Source: Bradyrhizobium liaoningense (GTDB lineage: Bacteria > Pseudomonadota > Alphaproteobacteria > Rhizobiales > Xanthobacteraceae). From it: DNA of 64,000 nt. The position numbers and the translations under genes are program-made. The notes beneath the pieces were generated by a model that ran no database searches, was not told the origin of the DNA, and saw only the letters and a list, made by a program, of their open reading frames with translations. Location: the NCBI RefSeq assembly GCF_018130955.1, contig NZ_JAFCJM010000035.1:1-64000 (forward strand). The letters are read 5' to 3'. Shown here piece by piece: positions 19,001 through 27,148 of the stretch; the stretch's first letter is position 1; every line of letters starts with the position of its first letter.

Positions 19001-21618
19001 GTGAACTGGTCCTGCACCTGCTGCCCGGCGATGAGCTCATTGTGGGCGCCGTTGCCGGTGTAGCTCCAGGTCCCGTTGGCATCGATCGTGAAGTCGCCAT
19101 AGGTGCCGTGCGCGTTGTTCTGTGCGACGACATAGGCCTCGCCCGTGTCCGGGTCGGTGATGGTGAGCTGGCCGGAGGTGTTGAGCGCGGAAGCGGTGTC
19201 ACCCTCCGTCACGGACTTGGTGTCCGAAGAAACCGTCGCGGCATCGTTGGTGCCGGTGATCGTTACCGTCACCGTCCCGCTGGCGGTGCCATCCTGGCTC
19301 GTCACCGTGAACTGGTCCTGTACCTGCTGGCCGGCGATGAGCTCATTGTGAGCGCCGTTGCCAGTGTAGCTCCAGGCGCCGTTGGCATCGATGCTGAAGT
19401 CGCCATAGGTGCCGTGCGCGTTGGTCTGTGCGACGACGTGGGCTTCGCCGGTGTCGGGATCCATAATGGTCAGCTGCCCGCTGGTGTTGAGCGCGGCGGC
19501 GGTGTCGCCCTCGGTGACGGACTTGGAGTCCGAACTGACGGTTGCGGTGTCGTTGGTCCCGGTGATAGTGACTGTCACGGTGCCGGTGGCGGTGCCGTCC
19601 TGGCTTGTGACCGTGAACTGGTCCTGCACCTGCTGGCCGGCGATGAGTTCGTCATGCGCGCCGTTGCCGGTGTAGCTCCAGGTCCCGTTGGCATCGATGG
19701 TAAACTCGCCATAGGTCCCGTGGGCGTCGGTTTGCGCCACGACATGGGCCTCGCCGGTGTCAGGATCCACAATCGTCAGCTGGCCGCTGGTGTTGAGCGC
19801 GGCCGCGCTGTCGCCCTCCGTGACGGACTTCGACTCCGAGCTGACGGTTGCCGCGTCATTGGTCCCGGTGATGGTGACTGTCACGGTGCCGGTGGCGGTG
19901 CCATCCTGGCTTGTGACCGTGAACTGGTCCTGGACCTGCTGCCCGGCGGTGAGCTCGTCATGCGCTCCGTTGCCGGTGTAGCTCCAGGCGCCATTGGCAT
20001 CGATCGTGAAGTCGCCATAGCTGCCGTGCGCGTTGGTCTGTGCGACGACATGGGCCTCGCCCGTATCCGGGTCGGTGATGGTGAGCTGGCCGGAGGTGTT
20101 CAGTGCAGCCGCGCTGTCGCCTTCGGTGACGGACTTCGAGTCCGACGAGACTGTCGCCGCGTCATTGGTGCCGGTGATGGTGACCGTCACCGTCCCGCTG
20201 GCGGTGCCGTCCTGGCTCGTGACCGTGAACTGGTCCTGCACCTGCTGGCCGGCGATGAGTTCGTCATGCGCCCCGTTGCCGGCGTAGCTCCAGGCGCCGT
20301 TGGCATCGATGCTGAAGTCGCCATAGGTGCCGTGCGCGTTGGTCTGTGCGACGACGTGGGCTTCGCCCGTGTCGGGATCCACAATCGTCAGCTGCCCGGA
20401 AGTGTTCAGCGCGGTAGCGGTGTCGCCCTCCGTGACGGACTTCGAGTCCGAGCTGACGGTTGCCGCATCGTTGGTGCCGGTGATGGTCACTGTCACCGTG
20501 CCGGTCGCGGTGCCGTCCTGGCTTACGACGGTGAACTGGTCCTGCACCTGCTGGCCCGCGATGAGTTCGTCATGCGCCCCGTTGCCGGCGTAGCTCCAGG
20601 CGCCGTTGGCATCGATGCTAAAGTCGCCATAAGTCCCGTGCGCATTGCTTTGCGCCACGACATGGGCCTCGCCGGTGTCGGGGTCCACAATCGTCAGCTG
20701 ACCGCTGGTGTTGAGCGCGGCGGCGGTGTCGGTCTCGGTGACGGACTTCGAGTCGGACGAAACCGTCGCCGCGTCATTGGTGCCGGTGATGGTCACCGTG
20801 ACCATCTGAGTAGCCGTCGAGCCGTGGCTGTCGTTGATCGTCACCACGAAGCTCTCGGTGATACTCTGGCCTGCGGCGAGATACTGAGCAGCCGAATTGT
20901 TCAGCGTGTAGTGCCACTGCACTGAGCCGTTGGCGGCATTGAGCGCCTCGTTGCAAGGGTCGAGGGAGAAGGTACCGAGCGCAGTGGTGTTGGAAGCGGC
21001 CGCCGCGCACGAGGCCGAATGGTTGTCGCTGAGATCGGCGTCGTTGAAGCTGATGGTGCCGGCCGCGCACTGCGAATCCGAGAGATCCGGCGTGGTATTT
21101 GCATCTTCGACCACAGAGCCACTCTGCGCACTCGATGTGATAGAGACGAGGTCGTTTGCGCCATTGAACTGGAGTGTCACCGTCGCCCAACTGAGCGTGC
21201 CGTTGCCCAGCTGGATCGCGTAGGTAAATGTATCAGTCAGCGTTTGCCCGGCCGCCAGCGCCTGAAGCTGGGCGTTGATGTCGCCCTTATCGTAATGAAC
21301 GGTGCCGTCCGACTCGATCCAGATGCGCGCACCGAGCGCGCTACGGTCACCGGTACCGACCATTCCGGCAGCGTCACTGCTGTACGCCACATCTTTGACC
21401 TGCAAATCCGCAGGGGCGTAGTTCTTGGTGGACGCGGAGGCGCTCGTTCCGTCGTCCAGGGAGAACAGCGTCTTGGCCGCGCCGCCCAGATCATTTGCCA
21501 GCACATTCAAGATAAGAATGTTGCTGGCGTCTTCCGTAAAAGAGAAAATGTCGTTGTTTGCCTGCGGAGTATTTCCGAAAGAAACCGTGCTGCCACCGCC
21601 CGTTGTCTGCGTCGCCAT
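16009..21618 (-). CDS. Large VCBS-repeat secreted or surface protein
   Basis: An 1869-residue repeat protein. Residues 1-280 form an N-terminal region with a cadherin-like motif (NVLANDLGG) and three cysteines (184, 204, 222). Residues about 283-996 are seven near-identical 102-residue VCBS repeats, each with GQLTI-DPDTGEAHVVAQ, GTYGDFSIDANGAWSY and VTVTITGTNDAATVSS. Residues about 995-1263 are two 134-residue cadherin-like repeats (NVLANDTDVDSGGLTVSAI). The rest holds beta-rich segments, one RTX-like piece (GDDHLTASSGNDLLVF) and a C-terminal region of the kind found on type I secretion substrates. There is no N-terminal signal peptide, as expected for such substrates. GGAGG lies before the ATG. 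Likely an adhesin or matrix protein. The adjacent exporter is broken. Confidence 0.9.
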   Translation of the reverse strand: MATQTTGGGSTVSFGNTPQANNDIFSFTEDASNILILNVLANDLGGAAKTLFSLDDGTSASASTKNYAPADLQVKDVAYSSDAAGMVGTGDRSALGARIWIESDGTVHYDKGDINAQLQALAAGQTLTDTFTYAIQLGNGTLSWATVTLQFNGANDLVSITSSAQSGSVVEDANTTPDLSDSQCAAGTISFNDADLSDNHSASCAAAASNTTALGTFSLDPCNEALNAANGSVQWHYTLNNSAAQYLAAGQSITESFVVTINDSHGSTATQMVTVTITGTNDAATVSSDSKSVTETDTAAALNTSGQLTIVDPDTGEAHVVAQSNAHGTYGDFSIDANGAWSYAGNGAHDELIAGQQVQDQFTVVSQDGTATGTVTVTITGTNDAATVSSDSKSVTEGDTATALNTSGQLTIVDPDTGEAHVVAQTNAHGTYGDFSIDANGAWSYAGNGAHDELIAGQQVQDQFTVTSQDGTASGTVTVTITGTNDAATVSSDSKSVTEGDSAAALNTSGQLTITDPDTGEAHVVAQTNAHGSYGDFTIDANGAWSYTGNGAHDELTAGQQVQDQFTVTSQDGTATGTVTVTITGTNDAATVSSESKSVTEGDSAAALNTSGQLTIVDPDTGEAHVVAQTDAHGTYGEFTIDANGTWSYTGNGAHDELIAGQQVQDQFTVTSQDGTATGTVTVTITGTNDTATVSSDSKSVTEGDTAAALNTSGQLTIMDPDTGEAHVVAQTNAHGTYGDFSIDANGAWSYTGNGAHNELIAGQQVQDQFTVTSQDGTASGTVTVTITGTNDAATVSSDTKSVTEGDTASALNTSGQLTITDPDTGEAYVVAQNNAHGTYGDFTIDANGTWSYTGNGAHNELIAGQQVQDQFTVTSQDGTATGTVTVTITGTNDAATVSSDAKSVTEGDTAATLNTSGQLTIVDPDTGEAHVVAQSNVHGTYGDFSIDANGAWSYTGNGAHDELIAGQQVQDQFTVTSQDGTATGTVTVTITGTNDAPGAVNDTSASADATAATEKGGTANGSGGSNATGNVIANDTDVDSGGLTVSAIRTGGTEGAGAAGTLGTGLVGAHGTLTLDPNGSYTYVVNENDAAVQALNVGQTTTDTFNYTVTDGSLTDTAVLMVTINGANDAPVGVNDTSASAGATAATEKGGTANGSGGVNGSGNVLANDTDVDSGGLTVSAIRTGGTEGAGTAGTLGAGLVGAHGTLTLNPNGSYTYVVNENDAAVQALNAGQTTTDVFNYTVTDGSLTDTAVLTVTINGANDAPVNTVPGQQTVGNGNGGGSTANFALRVSDVDNGTETVSLSLGNSPQSSTGILTLSTTSGLTFSSGANGTKAMTFSGSTSDINAALASVTFSGGSNNSTRTLTMTTTDGGGLADTDTVTIVKGSGANVLTPAGIAGEAINLALVDPSDDLNDVITVTIGGVPLGWRLSDATSNGDGTWTAQTTNVQSMTITSPTDFTGAIVLNVTLTWTNADGSTGTATVADNVEAYAQGSPIFAVSGDDHLTASSGNDLLVFSQPIGHDVVYSFDAMHDQIDLIDYANFTSFADIQAHTVSDANGNAVIELGEGQSITLQGVDPTSLTASDFVFDQTPVTHNAGHMTIGNGAILPLSGTIDNAGTIELNSTGAETDLQLVEHGILLEGGGQVILSDNSENTVNGAASDVTLTNVDNTIAGAGHLGAGTMILVNQGTIVATGANVLEIDTGGNTVVNSGTLEATGSGGLVIDSNVDNSGLLWAHGANITLNGSVSGSGTALMDGVATFEFGAASSANVALEAAATGTIVLHDSFDFSGIVSGFDGDDHLDLLDVAFGAGTTASYIANQAGTGGTLSVTDGVHTANITLLGQYDPAGFQAEADKNTGTLISYHDLA
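17831..18634 (-). repeat. Two tandem 402-bp units (134-residue cadherin-like repeats)
   Basis: The junction sequence CGTTGGC(G/A)CCGTT recurs at 17831 and 18233, giving a 402-bp period; a third related junction at 18635 joins the VCBS array. The two copies are highly similar over their whole length, including synonymous positions. Confidence 0.85.
18631..20772 (-). repeat. Seven tandem 306-bp units (102-residue VCBS repeats)
   Basis: A recurring junction (TTGGT-CCGGTGAT) appears at about 18631, 18937, 19243, 19549, 19855, 20161, 20467 and 20773, an exact 306-bp period. Units differ mainly by scattered single substitutions, many of them silent. This points to recent duplication or gene conversion, and copy number may vary between isolates or be misassembled. 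Confidence 0.9.
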
Positions 21619-21735
21619 AACTAAATCCTCCGGGTGATACGCCGTCCGCCTTCACGGACGTGCACAAATTGCACAATGGTGCGGTGATGGTCGGCTGCTG
21701 CCTTGCCCATACGGCTGAAGAAAAATGCCGTGCTG

Positions 21736-21761
21736 CCGAGCATGACTGTCGTCATGCTCGG
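21736..21761 (-). promoter_or_regulatory. Leader hairpin upstream of the VCBS gene
   Basis: Perfect 11-bp arms (CCGAGCATGAC / GTCATGCTCGG) with a 4-base loop lie about 120 bases before the VCBS gene start. On the minus strand a TTTTT run follows about ten bases later. It could be a leaky terminator or attenuator in the leader; this is inference from structure. Confidence 0.45.
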
Positions 21762-22317
21762 GGCTTCGAAAATGCGGAAAGAAAGCACGTGACGAGCTCA
21801 AGCCTGTTTGGAGCTGGCGTCGCTCCGAACTCGCAATGGGATGTCCCGTGCACGGTCGCGGCCTGACAGGAGCGGGAGGTCCAGGGCCGAACCGTGCGCG
21901 ACGGCTGGCGGGCCGTTCGCAAACAGCGCACCTAGCTCGATCGAAGGATCGCACGCTGCCCGAGAAGAACTGGAAATCGCCTGAGCCCGGTCGAATATTG
22001 TCTCGGACTCCCATGCAAAACGCGCGCACCTCATTCGCAACCCTCGTCTGCCAATGCAGAGCAGAGAGCCTCGCCGCAAAATCAATTCACGCAAATCGCG
22101 AGCGTTCGCTCGGACGAATGACATGTCCGCCCATAGCGTCGATCCGGCCAACTGTGCTGCGAAGTGACGCGAAAAGATTTAGAGCTGCATCCCCCTGCCC
22201 ATACGTGTCCGGTCCTCGGTCCGCACACGTTTGCAATTATCGATCTGCAGTAATCTTCGGCTCCAGGAGCGACGACCGCGATCAGGGGCGATCACGATCA
22301 TGCGTCCTCGGATTAAA

Positions 22318-22400
22318 TCAAGCCTATTTTAAATTTTCGCGGTCGTCCATTTATTTGTTCGAGTTTTAATATTTAATTATTAATTCACAAAATCAACAGC
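22318..22400. promoter_or_regulatory. AT-rich segment, probable promoter or silencer-binding region
   Basis: A run dominated by A and T (TTTTAAATTTT, TTTAATATTTAATTATTAATT) in a sequence otherwise above 60 percent GC. Such tracts upstream of surface-protein and polysaccharide genes in Rhizobiales are often bound by MucR/Ros-type or other AT-preferring regulators. No specific box can be named. Confidence 0.45.
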
Positions 22401-22797
22401 AAAGAGGCGTCTTGCGCCGCCCTGGAAGGTGGCTCCGGGTATTTTAGGGGGTAACATCTTGATTTTGCGCAGCCTCTCGTTCCATGACATAACGGTCGGC
22501 GATATTATTCGCGGCCCGGCGTCCTGTTCGGATTAAAGCGCCGATTTCCAGTCCGTAGAATTCCGTTATTTAATTGGTGTTTTAAGAGAGACGCAGGCGC
22601 GCAATGGCGCGCTCTGCTACCCACGCATGGCGTCATCGGCCAAACATCGTCTACATCCGGCGCGCCGCGTTACTCGCGGCGCGCAAGGACGAAGCACGAA
22701 AGCAACAGTCGCAAAACACTTTGCGCCAACCGCGATTGTTAATTTGCGTGCTCGACGCGATTCAGGCCTCCTTCGGCAAAGCTACCAGATGGGGGAA

Positions 22798-23067
22798 ATG
22801 ACCAGAATGATCCTGCGTGCTGTCGGCGCTGCTGTCTCGTTGCTGATCCTCCTTAACTCCGAAGCGTTTGCAGTGCGCAATCACAGTCCCACCGGGCGCG
22901 TATCTTGCGCGGAGGTGAGATACTACGTCGCGAAGTATTCGGCTCCGGTGGCCGAGATGTATGCCCGTCGTCACGGCGCCACCGACGCACAGATTGAGCG
23001 GGCGCGACGTTGTTTGGCGTCTAACGAATCGGCCGAAACCGAGCGGGGTCGCTCCTACACCGATTGA
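22798..23067 (+). CDS. Small exported hypothetical protein
   Basis: An 89-residue protein with a clear signal peptide (MILRAVGAAVSLLILLNSEAFA) and a short mature part containing two cysteines and a CAEVRYYVAKYS segment. GGGGGA precedes the ATG at 22798; the frame stays open further upstream without a ribosome site. It resembles small periplasmic proteins common in Bradyrhizobium whose function is unknown. The two cysteines may form a disulphide. Confidence 0.6.
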   Translation: MTRMILRAVGAAVSLLILLNSEAFAVRNHSPTGRVSCAEVRYYVAKYSAPVAEMYARRHGATDAQIERARRCLASNESAETERGRSYTD

Positions 23068-23150
23068 ACGTTGTGCGATCTTGTTTCTAACCGGAGCGGA
23101 AGTCGGTCATGCGGCGGTCGCGCTGTTCCTGACAATCTGCGAGGTATTGG

Positions 23151-23282
23151 ATGCAGAAGAGCGAGAAGGACAGGGGAGGGGCAACCTCCGGCGGTTCGAA
23201 ATCCGAGTGGGCGGGCTGGCTGAAAACGCACTACATCATGGCCAGCATGCGCACGGCATGTCTGATCATCACTTCACCCTGA
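23151..23282 (+). CDS. Short protein with C-terminal WAGWLKTHYIMASMRTA block
   Basis: A 43-residue open frame with GAGG about eight bases before the ATG. The N-terminal half is polar (MQKSEKDRGGATSGGSKSEW) and the C-terminal half hydrophobic and non-random. It is too short for domain assignment. It is offered as a candidate small gene because a ribosome site, start and biased composition coincide. Confidence 0.4.
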   Translation: MQKSEKDRGGATSGGSKSEWAGWLKTHYIMASMRTACLIITSP

Positions 23283-23404
23283 TATAGGATCACACGGTCC
23301 GGCTCTATTGCGATACGCGATCTATATTGCGACGCGGAAATGAAAGCGCCACGTCAATTAGGAGGCAATCGATGCCCAAATGCGGAGCGCTGGCTCCCGC
23401 GCCT

Positions 23405-25033
23405 TTAGTCCGGTGGCAGTCTGTTGCTCGCTCCTTCGTCGCCGAGTGAAAGGACCGCCCTGGTTTTTCTCAATTCGTGCTGAAGTTTTGCAACATCGAT
23501 GTCCTGCACGGGGCGTCGATCTCGCACGGCGAGCGCTGCGGCCACGCCAGCGGCCTGGCCGATGATCATGAACTGGGGCTCCATGCGCAATGAGGCGTAG
23601 GCAACATGGGAGGCCGACAGACATACCGGAACAAGTAGATTTTTGACCTCGTTGCTGCGAGGGGTGATCGCACGGTATGGAATCTCGTAGGGGCTCACCG
23701 GCACCTGCATGTCGCCTTCGTTGCGCACCGATCCGTCGGGCATTGCGATCCGCTGCACGTTGTGCGCATCGCTGTTGTAGGCTCCCATGCCGATCGAGTC
23801 CCATTTGGTCCTTCTGTCCTGTAGGTCGGCCTGTGTCAGGATGTAAGTGCCGATCATCCTGCGGCCTTCGCGGATGTACAACTCCCGTGGCCAATGGCCG
23901 GTGTCTTCGAATTCGTCCTTCGCAAGCCCCCATGAGCCAATCTCATTTCGCAGCCTCGTGGGCACCGCCGGGTCGTGCGCCAGGAAATAGAGCAGAGATT
24001 GCGTGTAGCGGAGGTGGTCGTCGCGAATCTGCCGCTTCTCGTCATAGGTCGCGTCGGGATAGGCCGAACTGTGGCCGATATAGTCGGTCGATATCGGGCC
24101 ATTGTTGTTGAAATCCGCCTTGTGGTTTGGAATCCGGACCGGCATGAAGAAATCCCAAAGGCGCGGCTCGCGGCCCAGGTGACCCTCAAACTCCTTCAGG
24201 TACTTTGCGAGCAGCGCGAATTGCGCGGCGTCGTATCCGTCGGGTTTGGGGAGCGGCAGGCGATTGGCGGGATCGTCGGTCAGGATGAGACGGAAGTTAT
24301 AGGCCTGCACCTTTCGATCACCGCTTCCCGCAGCTCCGAGCGGGCCATCGGAAATCTCCGGATAGAGATGGTGGTCGTCGCGATAGGCGAGGATGGGCCA
24401 CGCAAACTGGTGTTGTGGCGTCATCGCGCGCACGCCACCAAGACTCTCGCCATACGTGTTGCTGCTTTCCCGACCCCACGTGTACCCCGCGCCGGATTGC
24501 GACAGAACATCTCCGTTATAGCTGGCGTCGACGAACAATTGCGAACGCCAGATGCGTTCGTCCTCGGTGATGAGATGAACGATCCTGTGGTCCTGAACCC
24601 CAACGCCGTTCCGCTCGCGAACTCTGGCGTGGAAGATGACCCGGACTCCGGCTTCGCGAAGCATGTCGTCGAACACCTGCTCGGCCACGTGCGGCTCCGA
24701 CAGCCATGATGATGGCTGGGCGAGGTCGCGCCAACCATAGTGCTCGGCGACCCGCCGATAATACATCCGGGCGTATCCACCGATGATACGGTCGTCGCCA
24801 AGATCGGTCGCCGAGAGCCCGCCCGTGACCATTCCCCCGAGATGCCCACCCGGCTCGAGCAGGGTGACACGCGAGCCCTGCCTTGCGGCCGAATAGGCCG
24901 CCATCGTACCGGCCGCCGTGCCGCCATAGACGAGGAGATCGCTGAACAGTTCGGGTTCTGCATTGGATTGCGGGGAGACGATGATGAGCAGGATGCAGGT
25001 CAGGATAGTAAGCATGGGACGCACCGTTGACAT
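23405..25033 (-). CDS. Exported FAD-dependent oxidoreductase
   Basis: A 542-residue protein with a signal peptide (ILTCILLIIVSPQSNA) followed by a FAD-binding Rossmann motif (LLVYGGTAAGTMAAYSAARQ) and GGHLGGMVTGGLS, the pattern of the FAD_oxidored (pfam12831) family, sometimes annotated as xanthan lyase-like oxidoreductases. The C-terminal RMEPQFMIIGQAAGVAAALA completes the FAD fold. Substrate is unknown, and periplasmic location is inferred from the leader. It stands alone. Confidence 0.85.
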   Translation of the reverse strand: MSTVRPMLTILTCILLIIVSPQSNAEPELFSDLLVYGGTAAGTMAAYSAARQGSRVTLLEPGGHLGGMVTGGLSATDLGDDRIIGGYARMYYRRVAEHYGWRDLAQPSSWLSEPHVAEQVFDDMLREAGVRVIFHARVRERNGVGVQDHRIVHLITEDERIWRSQLFVDASYNGDVLSQSGAGYTWGRESSNTYGESLGGVRAMTPQHQFAWPILAYRDDHHLYPEISDGPLGAAGSGDRKVQAYNFRLILTDDPANRLPLPKPDGYDAAQFALLAKYLKEFEGHLGREPRLWDFFMPVRIPNHKADFNNNGPISTDYIGHSSAYPDATYDEKRQIRDDHLRYTQSLLYFLAHDPAVPTRLRNEIGSWGLAKDEFEDTGHWPRELYIREGRRMIGTYILTQADLQDRRTKWDSIGMGAYNSDAHNVQRIAMPDGSVRNEGDMQVPVSPYEIPYRAITPRSNEVKNLLVPVCLSASHVAYASLRMEPQFMIIGQAAGVAAALAVRDRRPVQDIDVAKLQHELRKTRAVLSLGDEGASNRLPPD

Positions 25034-25333
25034 TGGTCAGCCTCGCACATGACTCGAACGGTTCCGGCAACATAGACGCGTTCAGCATGCGTTGTCGTAG
25101 TCGGATATTGTGGGTTATCCGCGTTCGAATAGGGTCGGCAGCGCGGCATGCTTCGGGTCAAAGGAGCTTATTGACGACTCCCATCCCGCGATGTGTCGCG
25201 CGAATCACGGATGATGGGCATCATCACAACTGCACAGGAAAATCAGGAGATGAACAATCTTTCGGCATCTGGAATCATCATGTCGTCACAACTCGCATGA
25301 TCATGAGAGCGTGAACTATTCGGGACGAGCTCC
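25034..25333. other. Intergenic region without a supported gene
   Basis: About 300 bases separate the leftward oxidoreductase gene from the rightward small TM-protein gene and must hold both promoters. No hairpin, box or ribosome site stands out apart from the start regions. Confidence 0.4.
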
Positions 25334-25501
25334 ATGATCTCTGCACTGACCTCTGCGTCCATCTTCTTCGCTGGCCTGTTCGTCGGATACGCGTTGCGCG
25401 CGTCGCGTTCTCAGCAGCGGCTTGAACGGTTGGATCACGATGCGCTGCGCAGATCGAGGGCACCGACCACGACCTTTGGACACGCGCGCCGCGCGTTCTA
25501 G
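25334..25501 (+). CDS. Single-TM small membrane protein
   Basis: A 55-residue open frame: one N-terminal TM helix (ASIFFAGLFVGYALRA), then a basic tail rich in Arg and Gln. This is the usual layout of a small inner-membrane protein anchored by its N-terminus. The ribosome site is weak. The clean helix followed by a positive-inside tail supports a real gene; function unknown. Confidence 0.55.
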   Translation: MISALTSASIFFAGLFVGYALRASRSQQRLERLDHDALRRSRAPTTTFGHARRAF

Positions 25502-25559
25502 TCGGCCCTGGAGTGTCTCCCACGCCTAGCGGACCACCTCTCTCCGGGCTGTCAAACAC

Positions 25560-25847
25560 ATGAGTGATCCCCAGAAGGATTCGCCGCGGCGGTATCTGGT
25601 CGACTCCGCTGGGCGGCGCGTGATCGTCGGGCTCTCTCTCGAAGAGACCATCGAGTTTGAAACTCTGGACAGCCCGGCGGCGCGCCGCCTGCCGAGCGCG
25701 CATCGTCTGCGCGACCAGCGCGATGTCGGCGCCAAGGAGCGCGGGCAACGCTGGCTCGAGCTCTATGCCAAGCACGAGCAAGCCTGGATTCGATGGATTG
25801 CCGAGAGCCGCGCCCGCCAGGACTGGCAATCGCGCCCGCCGAGCTAG
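25560..25847 (+). CDS. Conserved-looking hypothetical protein
   Basis: A 95-residue soluble protein. The first half (RYLVDSAGRRVIVGLSLEETIEFETLD) reads as a beta-rich small domain; the second is helical and rich in Arg, Trp and Glu (RWLELYAKHEQAWIRWIAES). No signal peptide or TM segment. Its codon use matches neighbours. No function is assigned. It is convergent with the phosphatase gene that follows. Confidence 0.65.
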   Translation: MSDPQKDSPRRYLVDSAGRRVIVGLSLEETIEFETLDSPAARRLPSAHRLRDQRDVGAKERGQRWLELYAKHEQAWIRWIAESRARQDWQSRPPS

Positions 25848-25925
25848 AACGGGAGCTCTTCCGTTTGGCGGCAGGGGTGCTGAACACGCTCCCTACATAT
25901 AATGTGTCGATGCCGGCGGGCAGCC

Positions 25926-26660
25926 TCAGATCGCGAGCATGCTGGCGCCCTGGATGCTCATCAGCGTGAGATTTCCCGTCGCATAGGCGCCGGTGTCGAT
26001 GTTGGCGCGATTGGCCAGGAGTTCGGCGGCCCGCACGGGCGTATGGCCGTGCACGACATATTTGCCGAAATCCTTTTCACATTGCAGGAACTCGTCGCGA
26101 ATCCACAGCAGGTCGGCTTCCTGCTGCTTGGCCAGGGGAACTCCGGGCCGCACGCCGGCATGCACGAAGAAAAAGTCCCCGCACGTGAAACTCAGCCGCA
26201 GGTTGTCGAGGAACTCGACGTGCTCGGTCGGCATCACCTGTAACAGGCGGCGCAGCAGCGCGGCGGGATCGTCCTTCTGCGAGTCGGGCGCAAGCCCATA
26301 GGACATCAGCGTCTGCGCGCCGCCGACACGAAGCCAGTCGTCAAACCGGGAGGGGTCCTCCATGACGTCGACCAGAATGGCTTCGTGATTTCCCTTCAGG
26401 AAGATCGCGTTGCCGCGGCGGCTGCGTTCGACCAGCAGGTCGAGCGTCGATCGCGTATCCGGCCCGCGATCGATAAAGTCCCCCATGAACACCTCGATTG
26501 CGTAGGGCGGCCGGCTGTTGATGAGGTCGGCATCGATCACCCGCAGCATCTGCTCGAGCAGATGCGCGCAGCCGTGAATGTCGGACATCGCGTAGATGCG
26601 AAGCCCCTCGGGCAGTGTCGGCTTTGTTCGTGGCGGACGAGGCCGCTGGAGGGGAACCAT
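25926..26660 (-). CDS. PPP-family serine/threonine phosphatase (metallophosphoesterase)
   Basis: A 244-residue enzyme with all PPP signature motifs: SDIHG (about 26-30), GDFIDRGPD, KGNHE, VHAGV and HGHTP. These bind two metal ions in the active site. It sits divergent from the priming glycosyltransferase gene across a 488-bp promoter region. A PPP phosphatase (PssZ) next to exopolysaccharide genes is known from Rhizobium leguminosarum, where it affects exopolysaccharide synthesis, so a regulatory role is plausible here but unproven. Bis-nucleoside tetraphosphatase activity is an alternative. Confidence 0.85.
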   Translation of the reverse strand: MVPLQRPRPPRTKPTLPEGLRIYAMSDIHGCAHLLEQMLRVIDADLINSRPPYAIEVFMGDFIDRGPDTRSTLDLLVERSRRGNAIFLKGNHEAILVDVMEDPSRFDDWLRVGGAQTLMSYGLAPDSQKDDPAALLRRLLQVMPTEHVEFLDNLRLSFTCGDFFFVHAGVRPGVPLAKQQEADLLWIRDEFLQCEKDFGKYVVHGHTPVRAAELLANRANIDTGAYATGNLTLMSIQGASMLAI

Positions 26661-27148
26661 GAGACGCCGAGCGGCCCGGGTCAGGTGATCAGATCTCGGC
26701 GGGCGGCGGCCAAGAATCCACGCGAGATGTTAACGTCGAAGAGTTTGTGCGCGCGAGGCGTTTGTAGTGCTTCGGGAACGGGAACGCGAGTTTCATGTAT
26801 GGGGGAGAGCTACAACGCGTGTTCGACTCGCATGTTCCGGGAACCAGTGCAATTTTTTCCGCGTCGACGCCGATACGTGCGCGCAAGAGGTGATGTGATG
26901 CGAACCGTGGCACGTTGCGCATCAAGTTTCAGCATCACGACACTTTCAAGAAAAGGATCTTAGAAAATCGTAAACTGCGCACATCTCTGCGCTGCAAGAA
27001 ATTTGCGTGCAACGCCACAATGTCGCTGCGATCAGTTAACACGCTCTAGAGCGAACATCGAAAATCGTCGCGATCGCGACGCGCATCGTCTGCTTCAGAA
27101 TCTCGTCTGCTCCTGGAAGCAACGTCAATCGACATCGAGAGGGTTCGA
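26661..27148. promoter_or_regulatory. Divergent promoter region between phosphatase and priming transferase
   Basis: No gene is supported. The segment separates two outward-facing genes at the edge of the exopolysaccharide cluster and includes the palindrome GTTCCGGGAAC at 26834-26844 and a TTTTTT run close after it. Promoter boxes could not be pinned down. Confidence 0.5.
26834..26844. promoter_or_regulatory. GTTCC-G-GGAAC palindrome (possible operator)
   Basis: A perfect 11-base palindrome in the promoter region of the priming transferase. A near-identical 12-base form occurs at 54157-54168 in the divergent promoter at the other end of the cluster. Two copies at cluster ends suggest a shared regulator, but GC-rich short palindromes also arise by chance. 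Confidence 0.35.

Larger units (their letters stand above)
21619..22797. other. Long regulatory intergenic region with AT-rich core
   Basis: About 1.2 kb with no convincing gene, upstream of the leftward VCBS gene and the rightward small secreted protein gene. It holds a perfect hairpin at 21736-21761 and an unusually AT-rich stretch at about 22318-22400. Short open frames are present but lack domain, ribosome-site or codon support. Confidence 0.55.

Noticed and set aside
18631..20772. Tandem repeats as a CRISPR array
   Set aside because: The period is 306 bp, the units are entirely coding in one frame, and there are no short spacers.
18004..20925. A 973-codon open frame antisense to the VCBS repeats
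   Set aside because: It mirrors the repeat periodicity of the opposite strand, arises from the GC-rich codon pattern, and has no ribosome site or recognisable domain.
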